Below are positions 7,764 to 13,099 of a stretch of 13,261 nucleotides of DNA, in pieces (the stretch's first letter is position 1; the number at the start of each line of letters is the position of its first letter). Both the position numbers and the translations under genes were made by a program. The notes under the pieces are model-generated. The model saw nothing but the letters and a program-made list of their open reading frames with translations, did not search any database and was not told where the DNA came from. This stretch comes from Betaproteobacteria bacterium (GTDB lineage Bacteria > Pseudomonadota > Gammaproteobacteria > Burkholderiales > Rhodocyclaceae): assembly GCA_028065725.1 (NCBI GenBank), contig JAPTVL010000503.1, forward strand, positions 1 through 13,261. Direction: 5' to 3'.

Positions 7764-8900
7764 ATGCACCCCATCGTCATCGTAGGTTCCGGCCTTGCCG
7801 GCTACACCCTGCTGAAGGAAATCCGCAAGCGCGACGCGACCACGCCGGTCACGCTCGTCACCGCGGACGACGGCGCGTTCTATTCCAAGCCCAACCTGTC
7901 GAACGCATTCGCCACCGGCCGGACCGCTGCGGCATTGGCCAGCGCCAGTGCCGAGAAGATGGCGGCGGACCAGGACGCGACGGTGCTGACGCACACGCGT
8001 GTGGCGGCGATCGACACGCAGGGGCAACGCATCCGCACCGTCACCGGAGAGCTCGAGTACAGCAAGCTGGTGCTCGCACTCGGCGCAGACCCTTTTCCGC
8101 ATGGGCTTTCCGGCAGCGGTGCGGGCGACGTGCTGGCGGTGAACGATCTGGCCGATTATGCGGCTTTCCGCAGCGCCATCGACGGCAAGAGGCGCATCGC
8201 CGTACTCGGCGGCGGCCTCATCGGCTGCGAGTTCGCCAACGACCTGGTGCACGCCGGCTACACCGTCGACGTGGTGCACCTGGGCGAGTGGCCGCTGGAG
8301 CGGCTGCTGCCGGTCGAAGCCGGGCAGCGTCTGGCCGGCAGCCTCGCCGCGCTGGGGGTGAGCTGGCATTTCGGGCGCACCGGCAAGAGCGTCGAGCGCA
8401 TGTCGGACGGCTACCGGGTCACGCTCGACAACGGCGAAACCGTCGCGGCGGATGTGGTCCTGTCGGCGATCGGCCTGAAGCCGCGCACCCGGCTCGCGCA
8501 GGCGGCTGGCATCGCGGTCGGGCGCGGCATCCAGACCAACCGCCTGCTGGAAGCCAGCGTGGCTAATGTGTACGCGATGGGCGACTGCGCCGAAGTCGAC
8601 GGCCTGAACCTGCCCTACGTGCAGCCGCTGATGGTGCAGGCGCGCGCGCTTGCCGCCACGCTTGCCGGCACGCCGACGCCGGTGGTGTATCCGGCGATGC
8701 CGGTGATGGTGAAGACGCCGGCGCACCCGGTGGCGGTGCTGCCGCCCCGCATCGGCGCGGCCGGCAGCTGGAAGGTCGAATGCAGCGACACCGGCGTATG
8801 CGCGCTGCACCTCGATGAAGCCGGCCGCTTGCAGGGTTTCGCGCTCACCGGCAGCGAAACCGGGCGGCGCAATGTCCTGGCCAAGGACATCGTGGCCTGA
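7764..8900 (+). CDS. FAD-dependent NAD(P)H:rubredoxin reductase
   Basis: A 378-residue pyridine-nucleotide-disulfide-family flavoprotein that passes electrons from NAD(P)H to rubredoxin. The FAD Rossmann motif GSGLAG is at residues 8-13 (VIVGSGLAGYTLLKEIRK), the NAD(P)H motif GGGLIG at 149-154 (VLGGGLIGCEFANDL), and the FAD-binding ANVYAMGDCAEV at 267-278. The redox CxxC of glutathione-reductase types is absent, matching rubredoxin/ferredoxin reductases of the AlkT/RubB kind. A C-terminal domain rich in VMVKTPAHPVAVLPP is also typical of that group. The ribosome-binding site AGGAG is at 7753-7757, 6 nt before the ATG. Its partner is very likely the rubredoxin just upstream. The 3' end converges on merR with only 3 bp between the stop codons. 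Confidence 0.92.
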   Translation: MHPIVIVGSGLAGYTLLKEIRKRDATTPVTLVTADDGAFYSKPNLSNAFATGRTAAALASASAEKMAADQDATVLTHTRVAAIDTQGQRIRTVTGELEYSKLVLALGADPFPHGLSGSGAGDVLAVNDLADYAAFRSAIDGKRRIAVLGGGLIGCEFANDLVHAGYTVDVVHLGEWPLERLLPVEAGQRLAGSLAALGVSWHFGRTGKSVERMSDGYRVTLDNGETVAADVVLSAIGLKPRTRLAQAAGIAVGRGIQTNRLLEASVANVYAMGDCAEVDGLNLPYVQPLMVQARALAATLAGTPTPVVYPAMPVMVKTPAHPVAVLPPRIGAAGSWKVECSDTGVCALHLDEAGRLQGFALTGSETGRRNVLAKDIVA

Positions 8901-8910
8901 TCATCAGGCC
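8894..8910. terminator. Dyad overlapping both convergent stop codons
   Basis: GGCCTGA (8894-8900) and TCAGGCC (8904-8910) form a perfect 7-bp palindrome with a 3-nt centre TCA. The TGA of the reductase and the TGA of merR each lie inside an arm. It is GC-rich but without flanking T-runs, so it may act as a compact bidirectional end structure. Terminator function is inferred. Confidence 0.45.
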
Positions 8911-9311
8911 GCGGGGGCGGAGGGCTGCAGCGCGTCGATCAGCGGGCAGCTTACCTGGCCGCGCCGGCTGGCGCAGCGATCCACCAGCTGTGCCAGCGCC
9001 GCTTCGATGCGCTGCAGGTCCTGCAAACGCTGGCGCACGTCGGCGAGCTTGTGCTCGGCGATCGTCCGCGCTTCCGAACAGCGGGTGCCGTCGTCCAGTT
9101 GCAAGAGCTGCGCAATCTCGTCCAGCGTGAAGCCGATGCGCTGGGCCGCCTTGATGAACAGCATCCTCGCCACCTCGGCCTCGCCGTAGCGGCGGATGCC
9201 GCCCAGGGGTTTGTCCGGCTCGATCAACAGGCCGCGGCGCTGGTAGAAGCGGATGGTCTCGACGTTGACGCCCGCCGCACGCGCCAGGCCGGAAATGGTG
9301 GTGGTCTGCAT
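8904..9311 (-). CDS. merR: MerR, mercury-responsive transcriptional regulator
   Basis: A 135-residue MerR-family activator/repressor that senses Hg(II) and untwists the mer promoter. The N-terminal winged helix is clear ([24 protein letters not shown]). The three Hg-binding cysteines are present at C78 (DGTRCSEA), C113 (VDRCASRRG) and C122 (QVSCPLI), with the same 35- and 9-residue spacing as C82/C117/C126 of Tn501 MerR. These residues separate it from the zinc, copper and lead sensors of the family. ATG 9311 is preferred over an in-frame ATG at 9326 because GGAG (9320-9317 on the minus strand) lies 5 nt before it. The gene diverges from merT around a typical MerR operator and converges with the rubredoxin reductase gene. 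Confidence 0.95.
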   Translation of the reverse strand: MQTTTISGLARAAGVNVETIRFYQRRGLLIEPDKPLGGIRRYGEAEVARMLFIKAAQRIGFTLDEIAQLLQLDDGTRCSEARTIAEHKLADVRQRLQDLQRIEAALAQLVDRCASRRGQVSCPLIDALQPSAPAA

Positions 9312-9312
9312 C

Positions 9313-9344
9313 TTGACTCCGTACATGGGTACGGAGCTTATCGT
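9313..9344 (+). promoter_or_regulatory. mer operator/promoter (MerR box, long spacer)
   Basis: Perfect 8-bp arms CTCCGTAC (9317-9324) and GTACGGAG (9329-9336) around ATGG, the standard mer operator dyad. It lies between a -35 TTGACT (9313-9318) and a -10 either TTATCG (9338, 19-bp spacer) or TATCGT (9339, 20-bp spacer). The over-long spacer is the hallmark of MerR-activated promoters. It drives merT and the genes after it and should also be the site where MerR represses itself. The merR ribosome-binding site lies in the left arm. Confidence 0.93.
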
Positions 9345-9373
9345 ACGTCCATCGCACTCATCCGGAAAGACCG

Positions 9374-9709
9374 ATGGATTCCAGGCCGACCCTGTGGGCC
9401 AGCGCCCTGGCCGCCACCGGCGCTTCGCTCTGCTGCGTCGCGCCTCTCGTGCTCGTCAGCTTCGGCGTGGGCAGCACATGGCTTGCCACGCTGACCCGGC
9501 TCGAACCGCTGCGCCCGGTCTTCGTCGTGCTCACGCTTGGACTGCTGACGCTTGCATGGACCAGGCTGTATCGCCGGCCCGCCGTCTGCGCGCCCGGACA
9601 AGCCTGCGCCGATGCCGCCGTGCTGCGGCGCCAGCGCCTCATCTTCTGGTTGGCGGCCCCCCTGCTGTTCCTGCTGGCTTTCCCCTGGTACGCATCGCTG
9701 TTCTACTGA
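9374..9709 (+). CDS. merT: MerT, mercuric ion transport protein
   Basis: A 111-residue inner-membrane protein that takes Hg(II) from MerP and carries it into the cytoplasm. Three hydrophobic helices are visible at about 12-33, 47-66 and 88-107. The essential vicinal cysteine pair C20-C21 lies in TM1 ([21 protein letters not shown]), and the second pair C72 and C78 lies in the loop VCAPGQACA between TM2 and TM3. [13 protein letters not shown] is also characteristic. GGAAAGA at 9364-9370 is the ribosome-binding site. It is the first gene of the operon, about 30 bp after the -10 of the MerR promoter. Confidence 0.95.
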   Translation: MDSRPTLWASALAATGASLCCVAPLVLVSFGVGSTWLATLTRLEPLRPVFVVLTLGLLTLAWTRLYRRPAVCAPGQACADAAVLRRQRLIFWLAAPLLFLLAFPWYASLFY

Positions 9710-9720
9710 AAGAGCCCGAC

Positions 9721-10008
9721 ATGACATCACGCATCACGCTGGCGGCACTGCTCGCTGTCCTCGCAACCTCCGCTTTGGCGGCGCAACAGACCGTCACCCT
9801 GACCGTGCCGGGGATGACGTGCGCGGCCTGTCCGATCACGGTCAAGAAGGCGCTGGGCAAAGTGGACGGTGTCGGCAAGGCCGAAATCGACTATGAAAAA
9901 CGACAGGCAACCGTCACCTTCGACGACGCCAAAACCGATGTGGCGAAACTGACCCGCGCCACGGCCGATGCCGGCTACCCCTCGTCCGTCAAAGGCGCGG
10001 CCCGATGA
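9721..10008 (+). CDS. merP: MerP, periplasmic mercury-binding protein
   Basis: A 95-residue periplasmic Hg(II) chaperone. Residues 1-20 (MTSRITLAALLAVLATSALA) are a signal peptide cut before AQQTVTL. The mature protein is one heavy-metal-associated domain with GMTCAACPITVKKAL, where C34 and C37 bind mercury. It starts 11 bp after merT at ATG 9721, which directly begins the signal peptide; the same frame is open upstream but through merT. The stop overlaps the next gene by ATGA (10005-10008), indicating coupled translation. Confidence 0.95.
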   Translation: MTSRITLAALLAVLATSALAAQQTVTLTVPGMTCAACPITVKKALGKVDGVGKAEIDYEKRQATVTFDDAKTDVAKLTRATADAGYPSSVKGAAR

Positions 10009-10229
10009 GCACCATCACCCTCGAATCCACCCTGACCTGTCCTCTCTGTGGCCACGTCAAGACCGAAATCATGCCCACCGACGCCTGCCAGTGGTATTAC
10101 GAGTGCGAGGCATGTCAAGTGGTGTTGATGCCCCTGCCGGGAGACTGTTGCGTGTTCTGCTCCTACGGCACGGTGCCGTGTCCGCCGATACAGGCGGGCA
10201 GCAAACAGGAAGGGTGCTGTCAGGGTTGA
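10005..10229 (+). CDS. GDCCVxC-domain small cysteine-rich protein of the mer operon
   Basis: A 74-residue cytoplasmic protein (no signal peptide or membrane span) with 11 cysteines. CPLC (12-15) and CEAC (34-37) look like a zinc-ribbon-type pair. The conserved core PGDCCVFCSYGTVPCPPIQ (46-63) is the signature of proteins annotated as GDCCVxC-domain (seleno)proteins, in some of which a cysteine is replaced by selenocysteine. The C-terminus ends with another vicinal pair, GCCQG. It is ATGA-coupled to merP and so belongs to the mercury operon. A thiol-based role receiving or buffering Hg(II) arriving through MerT is a reasonable inference, but the function is not established. Confidence 0.88.
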   Translation: MSTITLESTLTCPLCGHVKTEIMPTDACQWYYECEACQVVLMPLPGDCCVFCSYGTVPCPPIQAGSKQEGCCQG

Positions 10230-10231
10230 AC

Positions 10232-10244
10232 GGCCCTCAGGGCC
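10232..10244 (+). terminator. Possible weak terminator after the mer operon
   Basis: GGCCC (10232-10236) and GGGCC (10240-10244) form a short GC-rich hairpin with loop TCA, immediately after the stop of the GDCCVxC gene. There is no T-tract. The rest of the 118-bp gap to the next gene shows no other clear signal. Confidence 0.3.
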
Positions 10245-10347
10245 CGGCTGGCGGGTGCCCCTTGCAGGCCATCTTGCGCTTTCTGGCGGAGCGAAGTTCG
10301 TTCGCATCATGCATAGCCAGCATGGATGACTTGCGCGAGAATGCCGC

Positions 10348-10701
10348 ATGGACATCTTCCGCATCTTCCACCTGCAATGCGCGCGGCGCCTGCCCGCGCT
10401 GCCTGACACCCATCCCTGCTCGCGCCTGCACGGCCATTCGTTCAGGGTCGAGCTCACGGTCAGAGGTGAGATCGATCCCACGCTCGGCTGGGTGCTCGAC
10501 TTCGCCGACATCGAGTCGGCCTGGCGGCCGATCCATGTCGCGCTCGATCATCGTAATCTGAACGACATCGCCGGGCTGGAAAACCCCACCAGCGAAAACC
10601 TGGCGGTGTGGCTGTGGCAGCAGATCAAGCCCGCGCTGCCCGGTCTGAGCGCGGTCAGGGTGATGGAAACCCACGACTCGGGCTGCGTCTACTGCGGCTA
10701 G
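10348..10701 (+). CDS. queD: QueD-like 6-carboxytetrahydropterin synthase family protein
   Basis: A 117-residue member of the 6-pyruvoyltetrahydropterin synthase/QueD family, which converts dihydroneopterin triphosphate to 6-carboxytetrahydropterin in queuosine synthesis. Family segments are clear: HPCSRLHGHSFRVELTVRG (22-40), GWVLDFADIESAWRP, LDHRNLND (66-73), GLENPTSENLAVWLW and METHDSGCVY. Catalytic C24, H68 (with D67) and E107 are present, as are zinc ligands H28 and H30. The third zinc ligand, the histidine of the E. coli AAHRL motif, is arginine here (R13 in CARRLPALP). This may mark a subfamily with altered chemistry, or C11 or H8 may substitute. The ribosome-binding site is weak (GAGA about 8 nt upstream). 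The gene converges on a short minus-strand gene. Confidence 0.85.
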   Translation: MDIFRIFHLQCARRLPALPDTHPCSRLHGHSFRVELTVRGEIDPTLGWVLDFADIESAWRPIHVALDHRNLNDIAGLENPTSENLAVWLWQQIKPALPGLSAVRVMETHDSGCVYCG

Positions 10702-10719
10702 CCCGGTTTGCTGCTGGGC
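10701..10719. terminator. Shared hairpin between convergent genes
   Basis: GCCCGG (10701-10706) pairs with CTGGGC (10714-10719) with one G-T wobble and a 7-nt loop. It fills the gap between the stop of the QueD gene (TAG 10699-10701) and the minus-strand stop (10720-10722). Position and symmetry fit a bidirectional terminator, but no long T-run follows on either side. Confidence 0.4.
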
Positions 10720-10890
10720 TTAACGCCCCATGCTGGAGAAATCCAGGTCGGCATGCGGGGTGTCCGCCACATTGGCATCGATCATCAGATAGATGTCTTC
10801 ATCGACGATGTCTTCGGCAGGGTGGTGGGCAAATGCCGAGAACGAGGCGAGCAGGGAAGTGAGGACTGCAACTTGAAGAACGCTTTTCAT
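10720..10890 (-). CDS. Small exported protein of unknown function (56 aa)
   Basis: Minus-strand ATG 10890-10888 to TAA 10722-10720, 56 residues. Residues 1-21 (MKSVLQVAVLTSLLASFSAF-A) are a good signal peptide with cut site AFA|HH. The mature 35 residues begin HHPAEDIVDEDIYLMIDANV and continue ADTPHADLDFSSMGR. They are strongly acidic, have no cysteine and carry four histidines-and-acid clusters that could bind metal. AAGGA (minus strand, 8 nt before the ATG) is a strong ribosome-binding site, and the GC-rich codon use matches the neighbours. I do not recognise a characterised family, though the EDIYxMID...ADTPHAD pattern looks conserved-like. It lies 93 bp downstream of the CNNM/CorC gene in the same orientation. 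A plus-strand 68-codon frame over the same bases has no ribosome-binding site and is treated as a shadow. Confidence 0.75.
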   Translation of the reverse strand: MKSVLQVAVLTSLLASFSAFAHHPAEDIVDEDIYLMIDANVADTPHADLDFSSMGR

Positions 10891-10955
10891 AACCGGTTTC
10901 CTTTTGAAGATTAAAACAGAACGTGTTGCTCAGCGTGCACCGGGGAACTTGAGGC

Positions 10956-10972
10956 GGCAGACTGTGTGCCAA
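10956..10972 (-). promoter_or_regulatory. Sigma-54-like -24/-12 element before the small exported gene
   Basis: On the minus strand TTGGCAC (10972-10966) and CTGCC (10960-10956) place GG and GC exactly 10 bases apart, as in sigma-54 promoters. The -24 part is perfect and the -12 part is partial. It would start transcription near 10944, leaving a leader of about 54 nt before the small gene. No enhancer-binding protein gene is nearby. Chance occurrence cannot be excluded. Confidence 0.3.
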
Positions 10973-10983
10973 GCGGAAAATGT

Positions 10984-12309
10984 CTAGTGTGTTTCGGGCG
11001 GCGGCTCGATGTCGGGGTGGCCCGGCTCGGCAGGAATCGGCGTGGCGAGGATCTTGTCGATGCGCTTGCCGTCGAGGTCGACCACTTCGAAGCGCCAGTT
11101 TTCCCAGACCAGCACATCGCCGGTCTGCGGCAGCTTCCCGGACAGCCACATCACCAGGCCACTCAGCGTGTGATAACGGCGCTTGCCTGCTTCCGGCACG
11201 TTTTTCAGCCCGAGCTTGTCCATCAGTTCGGGAAGGGGAATCAGGCCATCGAGCAGCCATGAGCCGTCGTTGCGCTGCACGGCCCAGGCATCCTTCAGGC
11301 CGCGCGGCCTGAATTCTCCGGTGAGCGCCTGCAGCACGTCGGCCAGGGTGACCAGGCCGTTGATCTCGCCGTATTCGTCGATGACCAGCATGAGGTGGGT
11401 GCCGGTTGCGTGGAACTGCTCGAGCAGGTCGAGTCCGCTGTGGCGTTCGGGCATATAGACGGCCGGCTGCAGCGAGTTGGTGAGGCTGGGCGGGGCGCCG
11501 GACGGCATCGCGTCGAGCAGCTGCTTGGCGTTGAGGATGCCCGGCACGTCGTCGAGCCCATTTCGGCAGACCGGAAAGCACGCGTGCTCCGACGCGGCCA
11601 CGCGCCGCAGATTCTCTTCCAGCGGCAGCGTGGTATCGAGAAAGACGATGTCGGCGCGCGGCGTCATCAGCGATTCGACGGGGCGGTCGTCGAGGCGGAA
11701 CACGTTGCGCACCATTTCGCGTTCCTGCAGTTCGATCGCGCCGGACTCCGAGGCTTCCTGCAGCAGGGCATGGATTTTCTCCTCGATGATGTCCTGCCGG
11801 GCGGACGGCTGCCTGCCCAGCAGGTGCAGCATCGCATCGGTCGACAGCGACAGCAGGCGAACGAAGGGCCGCGTCAGTTCGGCCAGCCACTGCATCGGCC
11901 GCGCGAGCCTGCAGGCGATGCGCTCGGGATCGAGCTGGCCGATGCGCTTGGGCACCAGTTCGCCGATCACGATCGTGACATAGGTGATGATGATCACCAC
12001 CAGCGCCGTGGCGGTGAGTTGGCTTGCCTCGACCGGCGCCCCCAGCGTCTGCAGCCAGCGCGCCAGCGGCCCCGCCAGCACGGCCTCGCCGATGATGCCG
12101 TTGAGGATGCCGATCGAGGTGATGCCGACCTGAACCGTCGACAGGAAACGCGTCGGGTCGTCATGCAGTTCCATGGCGACCGCGGCCGAAGCGCTGCCCT
12201 CGTCGGCCAAGCGCGCCAGGCGCGCGCGCCGTGCCGTCACCAGTGCGATCTCGGACATGGCGAACACGCCGTTCAGCACGATCAGTGCGGTCAAGAGCAG
12301 AATTTCCAT
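10984..12309 (-). CDS. CNNM/CorC-type membrane protein with CBS domains (hemolysin family)
   Basis: A 441-residue inner-membrane protein of the DUF21-CBS-CorC_HlyC family, members of which are linked to magnesium/cobalt efflux or divalent-cation homeostasis and are often called hemolysin C-like. The N-terminal DUF21/CNNM domain (about 1-165) starts MEILLLTALIVLNGVFAMSE and includes FLSTVQVGITSIGILNGIIG and VIGELVPKRIG. Two CBS motifs follow (about 205-330: MTPRADIVFLD; LMLVIDEYGEINGLVTLADV), then a C-terminal CorC_HlyC domain (about 345-430: GLIPLPELMDKLGL, YHTLSGLVMWLSGKLPQTGD). ATG 12309 is chosen because it begins the first helix in the family manner. An in-frame GTG at 12375 would add 22 proline-rich residues. 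Both starts lack a strong ribosome-binding site. It lies downstream of hsp20 but is separated from it by a strong terminator. Confidence 0.9.
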   Translation of the reverse strand: MEILLLTALIVLNGVFAMSEIALVTARRARLARLADEGSASAAVAMELHDDPTRFLSTVQVGITSIGILNGIIGEAVLAGPLARWLQTLGAPVEASQLTATALVVIIITYVTIVIGELVPKRIGQLDPERIACRLARPMQWLAELTRPFVRLLSLSTDAMLHLLGRQPSARQDIIEEKIHALLQEASESGAIELQEREMVRNVFRLDDRPVESLMTPRADIVFLDTTLPLEENLRRVAASEHACFPVCRNGLDDVPGILNAKQLLDAMPSGAPPSLTNSLQPAVYMPERHSGLDLLEQFHATGTHLMLVIDEYGEINGLVTLADVLQALTGEFRPRGLKDAWAVQRNDGSWLLDGLIPLPELMDKLGLKNVPEAGKRRYHTLSGLVMWLSGKLPQTGDVLVWENWRFEVVDLDGKRIDKILATPIPAEPGHPDIEPPPETH

Positions 12310-12403
12310 GGCGCGATCCGGTAGGGGAAACGGGAGGGGAATCTGAATCGTAGCCTGGCTCGAGACGGATGCCACATCCCGTCACGGTCCGGCGCCTGAC
12401 ATG

Positions 12404-12435
12404 AAAAGGGCGGCGCCCGCCAGCGGACGCCGCCC
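12404..12435 (-). terminator. Rho-independent terminator of hsp20
   Basis: On the minus strand GGGCGGCG (12435-12428) pairs with CGCCGCCC (12415-12408). The pairing can continue inward four more base pairs to a CTGG loop, giving about a 12-bp stem, directly followed by TTTT (12407-12404). It starts 21 nt after the hsp20 stop, so it ends that transcript before the CNNM gene. Confidence 0.88.
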
Positions 12436-12456
12436 TGTCTCCGATGCGATCAGGAA

Positions 12457-12900
12457 TTACTGGATTGCCAGCTTCCTGCCGGCGGTGGCCGGCTTTTTCG
12501 GCAGCGTCAGTTCCAGCACGCCGTCGGTGTACTTGGCCTGGGATTTGGCTTCGTCCACATCGTGCGCCAGGGTGAAGCTGCGTGCCACCTTGCCGTAATA
12601 ACGCTCGGAACGCAGCACTTTTTCGCCCTTTTTCTCTTCCTTCTCCGTCCTGGTTTCGGCACTGATCGAAACCTGGTTGCCTTCGATGCTGACGTGAATG
12701 TCTTCCTTCTTCACGCCGGGGATGTCGGCGTGCACGGTATAGGCATTGTCATCCTCCTTCACGTCCATCTTGATCTGCATCTGCGGCTGGCCCTCCAAGA
12801 GAACGGGGCGCATGAAGAAACCCTTGAACAGATCGTCCAAGTCGCCGAACGGGTCGGTACGGGCGAGATTGAAGGGGTCGTAACGGGTGAGGTTTGCCAT
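12457..12900 (-). CDS. Small heat-shock protein Hsp20 (alpha-crystallin family)
   Basis: A 147-residue ATP-independent holdase chaperone. A short N-terminal arm MANLTRYDPFNLARTDPFGD precedes the alpha-crystallin domain (about 41-137) with VHADIPGVKKEDIHVSIEG, SERYYGKVARSFTL and the YTDGVLELTLPKK signature (GVL at 127-129). A C-terminal L-x-I oligomerisation motif is present (KLAIQ). ATG 12900 has AGGAG 7 nt upstream. An in-frame ATG at 12954 would add 18 residues with no ribosome-binding site. The lysine/glutamate-rich stretch TRTEKEEKKGEK is a loop common in class A bacterial sHsps. It is monocistronic given the strong terminator. Heat control is likely, but I see no perfect sigma-32 promoter. 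Confidence 0.95.
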   Translation of the reverse strand: MANLTRYDPFNLARTDPFGDLDDLFKGFFMRPVLLEGQPQMQIKMDVKEDDNAYTVHADIPGVKKEDIHVSIEGNQVSISAETRTEKEEKKGEKVLRSERYYGKVARSFTLAHDVDEAKSQAKYTDGVLELTLPKKPATAGRKLAIQ

Positions 12901-12903
12901 GTT

Positions 12904-12918
12904 TTTACTCCTGTAAAC
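12904..12918 (-). promoter_or_regulatory. AU-rich hairpin presenting the hsp20 ribosome-binding site
   Basis: In the hsp20 leader TTTAC (12917-12913) can pair with GTAAA (12908-12904), leaving AGGA of the Shine-Dalgarno as a tetraloop. Such a weak, mostly A-U stem could open on warming, as in RNA thermometers, but five base pairs are few and chance is possible. Confidence 0.3.
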
Positions 12919-12966
12919 AAATGATTTTTGAATACACGCTTGAGCCGCTATCACGGCTACACACTC

Positions 12967-12994
12967 AATTTAGACCCGCATCCGGCTAATTCAA
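12967..12994 (-). promoter_or_regulatory. Candidate hsp20 promoter
   Basis: On the minus strand, -35 TTGAAT (12994-12989) and -10 TAAATT (12972-12967) are 16 bp apart, a fair sigma-70 match. CTTGAA at the -35 also fits the left half of a sigma-32 promoter, but the right half lacks the CCCCAT box. It would give a leader of about 60 nt, containing a 5-bp hairpin AGCCG/CGGCT (12942-12957 region). Confidence 0.4.
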
Positions 12995-13099
12995 GATCCC
13001 CTATCCCTTTGTCTTCGGTCCATGCAAGAGATGCATTGAGAGGTGCGCCCGCTGGCTGCTGCACTATGCTGGATAAGCAGACGCCGAACTCCATTCCCC

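Noticed and set aside
8904..10229. mer transposon (Tn21/Tn501-like)
   Set aside because: No transposase, resolvase or terminal inverted repeats are visible, and the flanking genes are ordinary chromosomal genes with the same base composition.
10708..10914. 68-codon plus-strand frame after the QueD gene
   Set aside because: It has no ribosome-binding site and lies antisense to the short exported gene, which has a signal peptide and a strong Shine-Dalgarno.
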